Source: Exiguobacterium aurantiacum DSM 6208
GTDB taxonomy: Bacteria > Bacillota > Bacilli > Exiguobacteriales > Exiguobacteriaceae
Direction of reading: 5' to 3'
NCBI RefSeq assembly: GCF_000702585.1
Contig: NZ_JNIQ01000001.1
Location: 1,555,001 to 1,619,000, forward strand
DNA length: 64,000 nucleotides
Shown: positions 1 through 7,919 of the stretch, piece by piece
How the letters are laid out: every line of letters begins with the position of its first letter
Position numbering within the stretch: position 1 is the first letter of the stretch
The notes under the pieces: generated by a model
The model's database searches: none
What the model was told of the DNA's origin: nothing
Seen by the model: the letters and a program-made list of their open reading frames with translations, nothing else
Program-made: the position numbers and the translations under genes

Positions 1-1481
1 CCATGCTCGTGATCGCGTTCAAATGGCTCATGCGTCCGCTGCCGCTCCATCGGGAGACGAAGACGGTGTTCATCATGGTCGGTGTGACGGCGTTCGGTTG
101 GCTGACCGGCTTTTCGCCGCCGGTCGCGCGTGCCGTACTCGTGGCGGACGTGCTGCTCGCCTTGACACTCGTCGGCTACTCGGTCCGTGATCCGATGCGG
201 CTGCTCAGTTGGTGCGCGGCGGTGCTGTTGGCGTTGCACCCTTATTTATTGTTCAATCTCGGGTTTCAATTGACGGTCGGGATGACCCTCTTCTTGATTG
301 TGACCCGTTCGATATGGACGAACGTGTTCAGCTTGGCGCTTTACGCCCAGTGGTTCGGGTTGATTGTCCTTTGGGCCGTCCAACCAGTCATTTCATGGTT
401 CGCTCCGCTCTACAATGTGATCGTGGCCATCTTGATCTCTTGGGTCATTATTCCGCTCGCTTTGTTGACGTACGTGTTTCCGTCGAGCGATCGGTTGTTA
501 CACCCGATCCTCGACGGGTTGAACGGGACGTTCGCGCTTCACCATACGTACAAACCGTGGTTCCCGCTCCACGACGTGACGCTTTGGCATAGTCTGTATC
601 TCGCGGGCTCGTTGTGGGTCGGACTCGTGATATTGGAGCGCGGACGGAAGGTGGGTTGGCTGTGCGCAGGGGCGGCGCTTCTCGCCTTGGCGTTCATGTT
701 AGAGTCGGCCGAAGAAGACCGGGTCACGTTTTTAGACGTCGGTCAAGGGGATGCGATCGTCGTCGAGGCGAACGGGGTGACAGGGGTGATCGATGTCGGT
801 GGGGTGTATCAAGACCCAGACGAGAGGAAACGGTCGACGTTTGACCCAGGTGCTGATGTCGTCGTTCCGTACGTTTGGAAGCGAGGCGAGCGGGAACTGG
901 ACTTCTTGTTGCTCACTCATGCCGACCACGACCATATCGGCGGCTTGACCGGTGTCCTCGAGAAGCTGCAGGTCCGTGAGGTATGGCTGGCGGCCGAAGG
1001 AACTGATCAAACGAAGCGGTCCGAACTGTTATCGACGCTCGCGACGTACGACGTCCCGGTCCGTTTCGTTCGAGCGGGTGACCGACCGTATCCGTGGATG
1101 TGGATCGTCAGTCCGACTGAGAGGGAAGACGATGAGAACGCTAACTCTGTATCGGTCTATATGATGGTCGGTGGGCTGAAATATTTGTTGACGGGTGACT
1201 TGCCTGAGGCCGGTGAAAAGAAGTTACCGACCGTCGATGTCGATGTGTTCAAGCTCGGTCATCACGGGTCGGACACATCTTCGAGTGAAGACTTGTTGAC
1301 TCGCGTTGACCCGGAATGGACGGTCATCAGTGTCGGCAGGAATAATCGATACGGGCATCCGCATGAAGACGTGTTAGCTCGCCTTGTCGGGAAGCACGTG
1401 TTACGGACCGATGAACATGGCATGGTCGTATGTGAGCGTGGAGGGTGTCGAGGGATTGTGGAAACAGCGGTCAGCCGATGA
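1..1481 (+). CDS. comEC: ComEC/Rec2 DNA uptake channel, C-terminal part (cut by window edge)
   Basis: This is the C-terminal two thirds of the membrane channel that passes single-stranded DNA into the cell during natural transformation. About 490 codons are present and the frame is open at the first base, whereas full-length family members have about 750-780 residues. The first half is strongly hydrophobic (competence domain, several membrane segments). It is followed by a metallo-beta-lactamase-type domain with FLDVGQGDA, the metal-binding motif THADHDHIGG and LGHHGSDTS. This domain is thought to act as the nuclease or processing domain. The order comEC-yqzM-holA matches B. subtilis. The N-terminal part lies outside the window. 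Confidence 0.93.
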   Translation, partial: MLVIAFKWLMRPLPLHRETKTVFIMVGVTAFGWLTGFSPPVARAVLVADVLLALTLVGYSVRDPMRLLSWCAAVLLALHPYLLFNLGFQLTVGMTLFLIVTRSIWTNVFSLALYAQWFGLIVLWAVQPVISWFAPLYNVIVAILISWVIIPLALLTYVFPSSDRLLHPILDGLNGTFALHHTYKPWFPLHDVTLWHSLYLAGSLWVGLVILERGRKVGWLCAGAALLALAFMLESAEEDRVTFLDVGQGDAIVVEANGVTGVIDVGGVYQDPDERKRSTFDPGADVVVPYVWKRGERELDFLLLTHADHDHIGGLTGVLEKLQVREVWLAAEGTDQTKRSELLSTLATYDVPVRFVRAGDRPYPWMWIVSPTEREDDENANSVSVYMMVGGLKYLLTGDLPEAGEKKLPTVDVDVFKLGHHGSDTSSSEDLLTRVDPEWTVISVGRNNRYGHPHEDVLARLVGKHVLRTDEHGMVVCERGGCRGIVETAVSR

Positions 1482-1496
1482 AATGTATGATAAACT

Positions 1497-1528
1497 AAAA
1501 AACGATTGCTCCCCCGGGGCAATCGTTT
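1497..1528 (-). terminator. intrinsic terminator for yqzM, probably shared with comEC
   Basis: A perfect 10-bp stem (AAACGATTGC / GCAATCGTTT) encloses a GC-rich 9-base loop. On the minus strand the stem runs into six T residues, so it best fits the end of yqzM. On the plus strand it can also stop transcription leaving comEC, although the T run is shorter there. Confidence 0.8.
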
Positions 1529-1534
1529 AATACA

Positions 1535-1699
1535 TTATAAGCTTAAGAACTTGATGAGGACACCGATCGCGAAGAGTGTGAAGAAAAAGCCGAACGGTAC
1601 GATGAAGCCGATTGCTGAATCGATGGCGTCGTTCCGCTTGCACTGCACGTCGTTCTCGAACGGGTTTTCGCTTGGTGGGCGAACAGAGTTAATATGCAT
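1535..1699 (-). CDS. yqzM: YqzM family small membrane protein
   Basis: This is a 54-residue protein of unknown function. The N-terminal half is polar with a KRNDAIDS core, and the C-terminal half is one hydrophobic segment (about residues 29-53) rich in Phe and Ile. Pattern and place match B. subtilis YqzM (about 44 residues), which also lies between comEC and holA in opposite orientation to them. AAGGAGGG lies a few bases before the ATG. It has its own promoter and terminator and so is a single-gene unit. The family assignment comes from the KRNDA motif, the size and the synteny; no role is known. Confidence 0.85.
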   Translation of the reverse strand: MHINSVRPPSENPFENDVQCKRNDAIDSAIGFIVPFGFFFTLFAIGVLIKFLSL

Positions 1700-1731
1700 A
1701 GTGAGTCCCTCCTTGAAATGGTTCCGTCCTA

Positions 1732-1772
1732 AGTATAGCGAATCAGCGAAGGATTATCTATGTTTTAGATAA
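1732..1772 (-). promoter_or_regulatory. yqzM promoter with overlapping inverted repeat
   Basis: Reading the minus strand, TAGATA (1755-1760) and TATACT (1732-1737) are 17 bases apart and form a moderate sigma-A promoter. A perfect inverted repeat, TTATCTA-N5-TAGATAA (1754-1772), covers its -35 and lies just upstream of holA. It could be an operator, but the sequence is AT-rich and chance cannot be excluded. Confidence 0.5.
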
Positions 1773-1799
1773 GAATAAATTGTGAAAGTGGTGTGTGTT

Positions 1800-2801
1800 T
1801 TGAATGAACCATGGCTACATAACGGGAAGCTGTCCAACGTTTACGTGTTGTACGGGACAGAGAAGTACTTGCTCGACACGTGGGAACGCGAAATCGTCAA
1901 AGCGGCCAACCCGTCCGGAGATCAATTCGACGTCATGCGTCTCGACCTGCATGAGACGTCACTCGATACTGCGCTCGATGAGGCCGAGACGGTACCGTTT
2001 TTCAGTGAGTATCGGACCGTCGTCGTCAAACACGCTCAGTTTTTGACCGGTGCGAAAGAAAAACAGAAACAAAACGTGGACCGGCTGACCGAATATGCCC
2101 TCCAACCAGCCCCTTATTCGGTGCTCGTCTTTATCGTTGAAGCGGAAAAGCTCGATGAGCGGAAAAAAGTCGTCAAGCGCTTGAAGGAGCGGGCCATCGT
2201 CCTTGAGGCGAAAAAGCCGAGCCAGACGGAGCTCATGCGTTACGTCGGCGATGAATTGAGCCGTCGCGGGCAGAAAATGGAGCGTTCGACCGTCGAACGG
2301 TTGTTGTTCTTATGCCAGGACGACTGGGGAAAACTCGTGCGCGAGCTTGAAAAATTACAGCTATACGCGAGCGACGGGGCCGAGATCCCGCTCGACGTCG
2401 TCAATGACCTCGTTCCGCGGACACTTGAGGACAACGTGTTTCAATTGTCTGAGTTTCTAGTGGCCAGACGGGCCGATGCCGCGCTTCGACTCGTCCGTGA
2501 TCTCGAAAAACAAGGTCAAGAGTTGATTGGACTGCTGTCCTTGCTCGCCCGGCAATATCGAAACATGTACCTTACCAAACAGTTGACGGAAAAAGGATAC
2601 GGTGAGAAACAGATCGCTTCGAAGATAGGGGCTCATCCGTACACGGTCAAACTCGCAGGTCAGGCGAGCCGTAACTTCACGGAAGCGCAGCTCGCTACGG
2701 CCTTGACGGTCATTGCCGAGGCGGACGAATCGATGAAGACGGGACGAGGCGACAAACAGATCGTGTTCGATACGCTCGTCTGTCAGTTGACATTATTGTG
2801 A
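1800..2801 (+). CDS. holA: DNA polymerase III subunit delta
   Basis: The delta subunit of the clamp loader opens the beta sliding clamp. The protein has 333 residues, close to the usual 340. The opening stretch VYVLYGTEKYLL matches the conserved Y-x-L-x-G-x-E-x-Y-L element of the delta N-terminal domain, and the C-terminal helical domain (about 210-333) has the expected LLARQYRN region. I chose the TTG at 1800 because GAAAGTGGTG sits about 7 bases before it and the N-terminus then aligns with B. subtilis HolA. An in-frame GTG at 1782 would add six residues. It is likely transcribed with the acetyltransferase gene that follows after 9 bases. Confidence 0.9.
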   Translation: MNEPWLHNGKLSNVYVLYGTEKYLLDTWEREIVKAANPSGDQFDVMRLDLHETSLDTALDEAETVPFFSEYRTVVVKHAQFLTGAKEKQKQNVDRLTEYALQPAPYSVLVFIVEAEKLDERKKVVKRLKERAIVLEAKKPSQTELMRYVGDELSRRGQKMERSTVERLLFLCQDDWGKLVRELEKLQLYASDGAEIPLDVVNDLVPRTLEDNVFQLSEFLVARRADAALRLVRDLEKQGQELIGLLSLLARQYRNMYLTKQLTEKGYGEKQIASKIGAHPYTVKLAGQASRNFTEAQLATALTVIAEADESMKTGRGDKQIVFDTLVCQLTLL

Positions 2802-2810
2802 GGTGAAAAC

Positions 2811-3245
2811 ATGGGGTTGCAAGAAGTGAGACTTGAAGATGTGATTCCGCTCCGGCATGAGGTATTGCGTCCGGGGCGTCCGATCGAGACGTGTTATTTT
2901 GACGGGGATGATGCTCGGGACACGCGTCATTTCGCCTGGGTCGAAGCAGGGCGCGTCCTATCGATCGCGACCGTCATGCGACAAGAACGTGAGCTTTCGG
3001 GCGAACATGTGATTCTTCAATTGCGCGGCATGGCGACCGCTAAAGACGTCGCCGGGCAAGGAGTCGGATCGTCTTTCCTGCAGGCGTTAAATGAGGAGCT
3101 CGGGGCGTCGTGGTGGTGTAACGCCCGAGCCGTCGCTGTTCGCTTTTATGAACGGAACGGACTCACCGTCGTCGGCGAGCCATTTTATATTCCGGGAATC
3201 GGGACACATTATGTCATGTATCACAAAAAAACAGCCGGCTCCTAA
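2811..3245 (+). CDS. GNAT family N-acetyltransferase
   Basis: This is a 144-residue GNAT-fold protein predicted to transfer an acetyl group from acetyl-CoA to an unknown small molecule or protein. The acetyl-CoA binding motif A is visible as GMATAKDVAGQGVGS (about residues 72-86), and the later FYERNGLTVVGE stretch is typical of the C-terminal half of the fold. The start ATG follows GAGGTG. The substrate cannot be read from the sequence. The 3' end of the gene contains, on the opposite strand, the terminator of the convergent rpsT gene. Confidence 0.85.
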   Translation: MGLQEVRLEDVIPLRHEVLRPGRPIETCYFDGDDARDTRHFAWVEAGRVLSIATVMRQERELSGEHVILQLRGMATAKDVAGQGVGSSFLQALNEELGASWWCNARAVAVRFYERNGLTVVGEPFYIPGIGTHYVMYHKKTAGS

Positions 3246-3258
3246 TGGAGGCGGCTGT
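3225..3258 (-). terminator. rpsT terminator lying inside the acetyltransferase 3' end
   Basis: On the minus strand CAGCCGCCTCC and GGAGCCGGCTG pair around a 4-base loop with one mismatch and are followed by seven T. The T run and half of the stem lie within the last codons of the convergent acetyltransferase gene. Confidence 0.82.
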
Positions 3259-3275
3259 TCCGGTTTGGTCTCTAA

Positions 3276-3536
3276 TTAGAGAGCTGCGATGCGAGCTGCG
3301 AGACGTGATTTGTCACGACCAGCTTTGTTTTGGTGGATAAGACCTTTTGCTGCAGCTTTGTCGATTTTCTTCGTAGCGAGGACGAAAGCTTCTTGAGCAG
3401 CTTCTTTGTTTCCTTCGAGTACGAGGGCATCAACACGTTTTACTGCTGTACGCATTGCTGCTTTCTCTTGCGAGTTCGCGACACGGCGTTTTTCAGAAGT
3501 TTTTGCACGTTTGATTGCTGATTTGATATTTGCCAT
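3276..3536 (-). CDS. rpsT: 30S ribosomal protein S20
   Basis: S20 is a primary 16S rRNA-binding protein of the small subunit. The 86-residue, very basic and Ala/Lys-rich sequence starts [18 protein letters not shown] and contains the conserved [13 protein letters not shown] element near its end. CAGGAGGTG precedes the ATG. It is transcribed alone from a strong promoter and lies between holA and lepA as in B. subtilis, but without gpr, spoIIP and yqxA, which follow it there. Confidence 0.97.
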   Translation of the reverse strand: MANIKSAIKRAKTSEKRRVANSQEKAAMRTAVKRVDALVLEGNKEAAQEAFVLATKKIDKAAAKGLIHQNKAGRDKSRLAARIAAL

Positions 3537-3609
3537 TGTTTGTCACCTCCTGAAACAAGAAAGTGTATGTTCTCATTACTTCAAGTAATCATTCAACAGA
3601 ACAAGCACA

Positions 3610-3638
3610 ATTGTAGCAAACGGTTATTCGAAAAGCAA
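3610..3638 (-). promoter_or_regulatory. sigma-A promoter of rpsT
   Basis: On the minus strand TTGCTT (3633-3638), a 17-base spacer and TACAAT (3610-3615) are preceded by TGC, giving an extended -10. The leader to the start codon is about 65 bases and carries the 15-base palindrome ATTACTT-C-AAGTAAT at 3575-3589. Confidence 0.8.
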
Positions 3639-3689
3639 CCACTTGATGATTATTCTGAAAACTATATGTGGTATTGTTGTAGTAGGTCG

Positions 3690-3718
3690 TACACATTAAG
3701 TTAGGATTTTGATATAAT
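3690..3718 (+). promoter_or_regulatory. sigma-A promoter of lepA
   Basis: A perfect TATAAT -10 (3713-3718) lies 17 bases after TACACA (3690-3695), which matches the -35 consensus at four of six bases. The leader before the lepA start is about 30 bases. Confidence 0.7.
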
Positions 3719-3755
3719 GACACGGTATGCATGAGAAGGATAGGTGAACCCATAT

Positions 3756-5579
3756 ATGAACAAACAAGAATTAGAGAATCGTCAGAAGAAGATTCGCAAC
3801 TTTTCCATTATCGCCCACATCGACCATGGGAAGTCGACGCTCGCTGACCGGATTCTTGAAAAGACTGGTGCGCTCACGGCGCGTGAAATGAAAGAACAGA
3901 CACTCGATGCGATGGATCTCGAACGGGAACGTGGGATCACGATCAAATTGAACGCCGTCAAGTTGAACTATACGGCAAAAGATGGCGAAGAATACATCCT
4001 CCACTTGATCGACACACCGGGTCACGTCGACTTCACATACGAAGTCTCGCGCTCGCTCGCTGCTTGTGAAGGCGCTGTCCTCGTCGTCGACGCGGCACAA
4101 GGGATCGAGGCGCAGACGCTCGCGAACGTCTATCTCGCCCTCGATAACGACCTTGAGATTATCCCGGTCATCAACAAAATTGACTTGCCATCGGCTGACG
4201 TTGAGCGTGTCCGCCAAGAGATCGAGGATGTGATCGGTCTTGATGCGAGTGACGCCGTCCCGGCCTCTGCGAAAGCAGGCATCGGGATTGAAGAGATTCT
4301 CGAACAGATCGTCGAACTCGTCCCGGCACCGACGGGCGATCCGTCCGCGCCGCTTCAAGCGCTCATCTTTGACTCGTACTATGACGCGTATCGCGGTGTC
4401 GTCGCTTCGATCCGAATTGTCAACGGTTCAGTCAAAGTTGGAGACAAGGTGCAAATGATGTCGACCGGAAAATCGTTCGAAGTCACAGACCTCGGCGTCT
4501 CGACGCCAAAACCGTTGTCGGTGAAAGAGTTGAACGTCGGAGACGTTGGTACGCTCTCGGCATCGATCAAGACGGTAGGAGACGTCCGCGTCGGTGACAC
4601 GATCACACTCGCGAAAAACCCAGCGACGGATCAACTTCCAGGTTATCGGAAGATGAACCCGATGGTATACTGCGGTCTTTACCCGATCGATGCGGCGAAG
4701 TATAACGATTTACGTGAAGCGCTCGAACGGCTTCAGTTGTCGGATGCGGCGCTCGAGTTCGAACCGGAGACGTCACAGGCGCTAGGGTTCGGTTTCCGCA
4801 GCGGATTCCTTGGCATGCTCCACATGGAAATCATCCAAGAGCGCATCGAGCGTGAGTTCGGGATTGATTTGATCACGACTGCACCGTCGGTTATTTATCA
4901 CGTCACGACGACGGCGGGCGACGTCATCCATGTCGATAACCCATCGAAGATGCCAGAACAACAAAAGATCGAAGCGATTGAAGAACCGTACGTCAAAGCG
5001 GCCATCATGACGCCGAACGATTATGTCGGTGCCATCATGGAACTTTGTCAGAAGAAGCGCGGCAGCTTCATCGACATGCAGTATATCGATACGACCCGCG
5101 TCAAGATCACGTACGACATCCCGCTCAGTGAGATCGTCTATGACTTCTTCGACCAGTTGAAGTCGAGTACGAAAGGGTACGCGTCGCTTGACTACGACTT
5201 GATCGGATATCGTCCGTCACGACTCGTCAAGATGGACATCCTCCTCAACAACGAACTCGTTGATGCGCTCAGCTTTATCGTTCACCGCGATTTCGCCTAT
5301 GAGCGTGGGAAAGTCATCGTCGAGAAGTTGAAGGCACTCATCCCGCGGATGCAGTTCGAAGTACCGATCCAAGCAGCGGTCGGCACGAAAATCGTCGCCC
5401 GTTCGACGATCAAGGCACTTCGTAAAAACGTCCTCGCTAAATGTTACGGCGGGGACATCTCGCGGAAGCGGAAGCTTCTCGAGAAGCAAAAAGAAGGTAA
5501 AAAGCGCATGAAGATGGTTGGTTCCGTCGAAGTGCCACAAGAAGCGTTCATGTCCGTTTTGTCGATGGACGAAGAATAA
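3756..5579 (+). CDS. lepA: elongation factor 4 (LepA), ribosomal back-translocase
   Basis: LepA is a translational GTPase that binds stalled or mis-translocated ribosomes. The protein has 607 residues, the normal length. It shows the G1 motif AHIDHGKST, the effector region RERGITIK, G3 DTPGHVDF and G4 NKIDLP, then the domain-2 barrel. The LepA-specific C-terminal domain ends in [22 protein letters not shown]. The ATG at 3756 has AGGTGA at a good distance; a GTG at 3744 would add four residues. A strong terminator follows directly, so it is a single-gene transcript. Confidence 0.97.
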   Translation: MNKQELENRQKKIRNFSIIAHIDHGKSTLADRILEKTGALTAREMKEQTLDAMDLERERGITIKLNAVKLNYTAKDGEEYILHLIDTPGHVDFTYEVSRSLAACEGAVLVVDAAQGIEAQTLANVYLALDNDLEIIPVINKIDLPSADVERVRQEIEDVIGLDASDAVPASAKAGIGIEEILEQIVELVPAPTGDPSAPLQALIFDSYYDAYRGVVASIRIVNGSVKVGDKVQMMSTGKSFEVTDLGVSTPKPLSVKELNVGDVGTLSASIKTVGDVRVGDTITLAKNPATDQLPGYRKMNPMVYCGLYPIDAAKYNDLREALERLQLSDAALEFEPETSQALGFGFRSGFLGMLHMEIIQERIEREFGIDLITTAPSVIYHVTTTAGDVIHVDNPSKMPEQQKIEAIEEPYVKAAIMTPNDYVGAIMELCQKKRGSFIDMQYIDTTRVKITYDIPLSEIVYDFFDQLKSSTKGYASLDYDLIGYRPSRLVKMDILLNNELVDALSFIVHRDFAYERGKVIVEKLKALIPRMQFEVPIQAAVGTKIVARSTIKALRKNVLAKCYGGDISRKRKLLEKQKEGKKRMKMVGSVEVPQEAFMSVLSMDEE

Positions 5580-5583
5580 GTGG

Positions 5584-5616
5584 TCGCCCTTATCAAACGA
5601 TAAGGGCGATTTTTTT
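5584..5616 (+). terminator. lepA terminator
   Basis: A perfect 11-bp stem (TCGCCCTTATC / GATAAGGGCGA) has a 4-base loop and is followed by seven T. Confidence 0.93.
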
Positions 5617-5686
5617 GATTTGGCAGGATATAGGGAAGGCGATACGGAATAGTACCCACTTACAGAAAAATAGAGGAGGAGAGGCA

Positions 5687-6766
5687 GTGCCGACTTATAA
5701 TTTTTCAGCCGGTCCGGGGGTGCTACCTGCACCGGTGTTGGAAGAAGTGCGATCACAACTTCTCTCCTATAAAGACAGCGGCGTCTCGATTGTCGAGATG
5801 AGCCATCGTTCTCAGGCGTTCATGGAAGTGGTACGTGAGCTAGAGCACCGCCTTCGCCGGTTGATGGACATTCCAGACACGTATGCCGTTTTGTTCCTTC
5901 AAGGCGGGGCGACGTTACAGTTTTCGATGGTACCGATGAATCTACGCGAATCGGGTCGTTTCGCTTATCTCGATAGCGGGACGTGGTCGAAGAAAGCGAT
6001 TCAAGACGCAAGCCGGTTCGGTGACGTCGTCATCGCCGGTAGTTCAGCGTCGTCGAACTACGACACAATCCCGAATTGGGCGGGACAGATTCAAGACGTC
6101 GACTATCTTCATATAACGTTGAACAACACGATCGAAGGGACGCGTTACACGACGTTGCCGGAGACGAACGTCCCGCTCGTCGCGGACGTCTCCTCGAACA
6201 TTTTGGCGGAAGCGATCGATGTGCGTCGCTACGGTCTCTTGTACGCCGGTGCGCAAAAAAATATCGGGCCGGCCGGGTTGACGATCGTCCTCATCCGTCG
6301 CGATTTAATCATCGCACGCGATTTGCCGTCGTATCTTGCTTACAGCGAACACGTCGACACGCTTCTTAACACCCCGTCGACGTTCAGCATATATGTCGCC
6401 GAACGGGTGCTCGCCTGGATCGAGGCCGAGGGAGGCGTCGCCGAGATGGAGCGGCGTAACCGCTTGAAGAGTGATCGGTTATATGGCGCGCTCGATGCGT
6501 CACCGTTGTTCCGTCCGCTCGTGACCGACACGACATGCCGCTCATTGACGAACATCCCGTTCACGACCGGAAATAAGGAGACGGACGAGACGTTTCGTCT
6601 GTACGCGGAAGCGCGCGGTTTGATTGAGCTTGGCGGTCATCGCTCTGTCGGCGGCTTACGGGCCAGTCTATACAACGCGATGCCGCTCGAAGGTGTCGAG
6701 CGGCTCGTGGATGCCATGCATGAGTTTGAACAGGAGGGACACGATGTTTCATATAAAAACGTATAA
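5687..6766 (+). CDS. serC: phosphoserine aminotransferase
   Basis: SerC uses glutamate and pyridoxal phosphate to turn 3-phosphohydroxypyruvate into phosphoserine, the second step of serine synthesis. The protein has 359 residues, the normal length. It begins with the family signature TYNFSAGPG, contains FLQGGATLQF, and has the PLP-binding lysine K191 within AGAQKNIGPAG. The start is a GTG at 5687 preceded by AGGAGGAG. It overlaps serA by 23 bases and so is translationally coupled to the enzyme of the preceding step. I see no T-box or clear riboswitch in the short leader. Confidence 0.95.
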   Translation: MPTYNFSAGPGVLPAPVLEEVRSQLLSYKDSGVSIVEMSHRSQAFMEVVRELEHRLRRLMDIPDTYAVLFLQGGATLQFSMVPMNLRESGRFAYLDSGTWSKKAIQDASRFGDVVIAGSSASSNYDTIPNWAGQIQDVDYLHITLNNTIEGTRYTTLPETNVPLVADVSSNILAEAIDVRRYGLLYAGAQKNIGPAGLTIVLIRRDLIIARDLPSYLAYSEHVDTLLNTPSTFSIYVAERVLAWIEAEGGVAEMERRNRLKSDRLYGALDASPLFRPLVTDTTCRSLTNIPFTTGNKETDETFRLYAEARGLIELGGHRSVGGLRASLYNAMPLEGVERLVDAMHEFEQEGHDVSYKNV

Positions 6767-7907
6767 TCAAATCGCCGCAGAAGGGCTCACCCGTTTTGAA
6801 CCGAGCGAGTACGCGGTCAATGCGGCCGAGCAGGCCGATGCGTGGGTCATCAGGAGCCATGACGTGCACGAAGCTGAGATCCCGCCGTATTTGCTCGCGA
6901 TCGCCCGAGCCGGTGCCGGGGTCAACAATCTTCCGCTCGAGCGATTGGCGCGCCAAGGCGTCGTCGTGTTCCATACACCGGGAGCGAACGCGAACGCGGT
7001 CAAAGAACTCGTGCTTGCGAGCATGCTCTTGTCGGTGCGGCCGATTTTACAAGGAGTGAACTGGGTGAACGATCAAACGTTCTCTAGTCAGACATTGCTC
7101 GAACGAGCGATGGAAGATGAGAAACGTCGGTTCGTCGGTTCCGAACTGCGCGGGAAAAAAGTCGGGATTGTCGGTCTCGGTGCCATCGGTTCGGCGCTTG
7201 CGAGCGACTTGATCCAGCTCGGCGTCGATGTCATCGGCTATGACCCGCATCTATCGGTCGACGGGGCGTGGAACGTCTCGAAGCAAGTGAAACGGGCCCG
7301 GTATTTGAGTGAGCTCCTCGCGGACATCGATCTGCTTTCCATCCATATGCCACTCACGGATGACAAGCGCGGGGTGATCGATGACGCCTGGTTCTCTCAA
7401 ATGAAACGAGGCATCACGGTGTTGAATTTTGCCCGCGGTGAACTGGTGAACGATGAGCATTTGTTACGAGCGCTAGACGATCAAGTCGCCACATACATCA
7501 CCGATTTCCCAAAACACGTGCTGCTCGGTCATCCCCGTGTTCTCGCGTTTCCGCATCTCGGCGCATCGACGAAGGAATCTGAAGTGAACTGTGCGATTCA
7601 AGCGGTCGATACGTTGAAAGCCTATTTAGAGACCGGAAACATTCGGCATTCGGCGAACTTCCCCGATACCGAGCTCCCTTACATCGGGAAGCGGCGCCTG
7701 GCCGTCTTACACTTGAACGTACCGAACATGGTCGGTCAAATCGCGAGCCGACTCGCAGAGGCGAGCATCAATATCGACAATATGGTGAACCGTAGCCGCG
7801 GTGACGTCGCATATACGTTGATCGATATCGACAACCATCAACATGAGCAATTATCTGTCCATACATTGTATGAGATCGAGGGCGTCATGCGCGTCCGTGA
7901 ATTTTAA
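6744..7907 (+). CDS. serA: D-3-phosphoglycerate dehydrogenase, short form with ACT domain
   Basis: This enzyme makes the first committed step of serine synthesis, the NAD-dependent oxidation of 3-phosphoglycerate. The protein has 387 residues. It contains the NAD-binding motif GLGAIG, the catalytic-domain stretches NFARGELV and FPHLGASTKESE, and a C-terminal ACT domain (about 320-387; LNVPNMVGQIA). It lacks the intervening domain of the about 525-residue B. subtilis enzyme, so it belongs to the compact class. The true start is the ATG at 6744 after CAGGAGGG, inside the end of serC. The ACT domain suggests serine feedback. Confidence 0.93.
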   Translation: MFHIKTYNQIAAEGLTRFEPSEYAVNAAEQADAWVIRSHDVHEAEIPPYLLAIARAGAGVNNLPLERLARQGVVVFHTPGANANAVKELVLASMLLSVRPILQGVNWVNDQTFSSQTLLERAMEDEKRRFVGSELRGKKVGIVGLGAIGSALASDLIQLGVDVIGYDPHLSVDGAWNVSKQVKRARYLSELLADIDLLSIHMPLTDDKRGVIDDAWFSQMKRGITVLNFARGELVNDEHLLRALDDQVATYITDFPKHVLLGHPRVLAFPHLGASTKESEVNCAIQAVDTLKAYLETGNIRHSANFPDTELPYIGKRRLAVLHLNVPNMVGQIASRLAEASINIDNMVNRSRGDVAYTLIDIDNHQHEQLSVHTLYEIEGVMRVREF

Positions 7908-7919
7908 GGAGGAATGACC

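Noticed and set aside
5618-5686. Promoter or serine-responsive leader before serC (TTGGCA at 5620)
   Set aside because: The matching -10 region (TACGGA) is poor and there is no T-box or stable leader structure. Transcription must start after the lepA terminator, but the element is not convincing.
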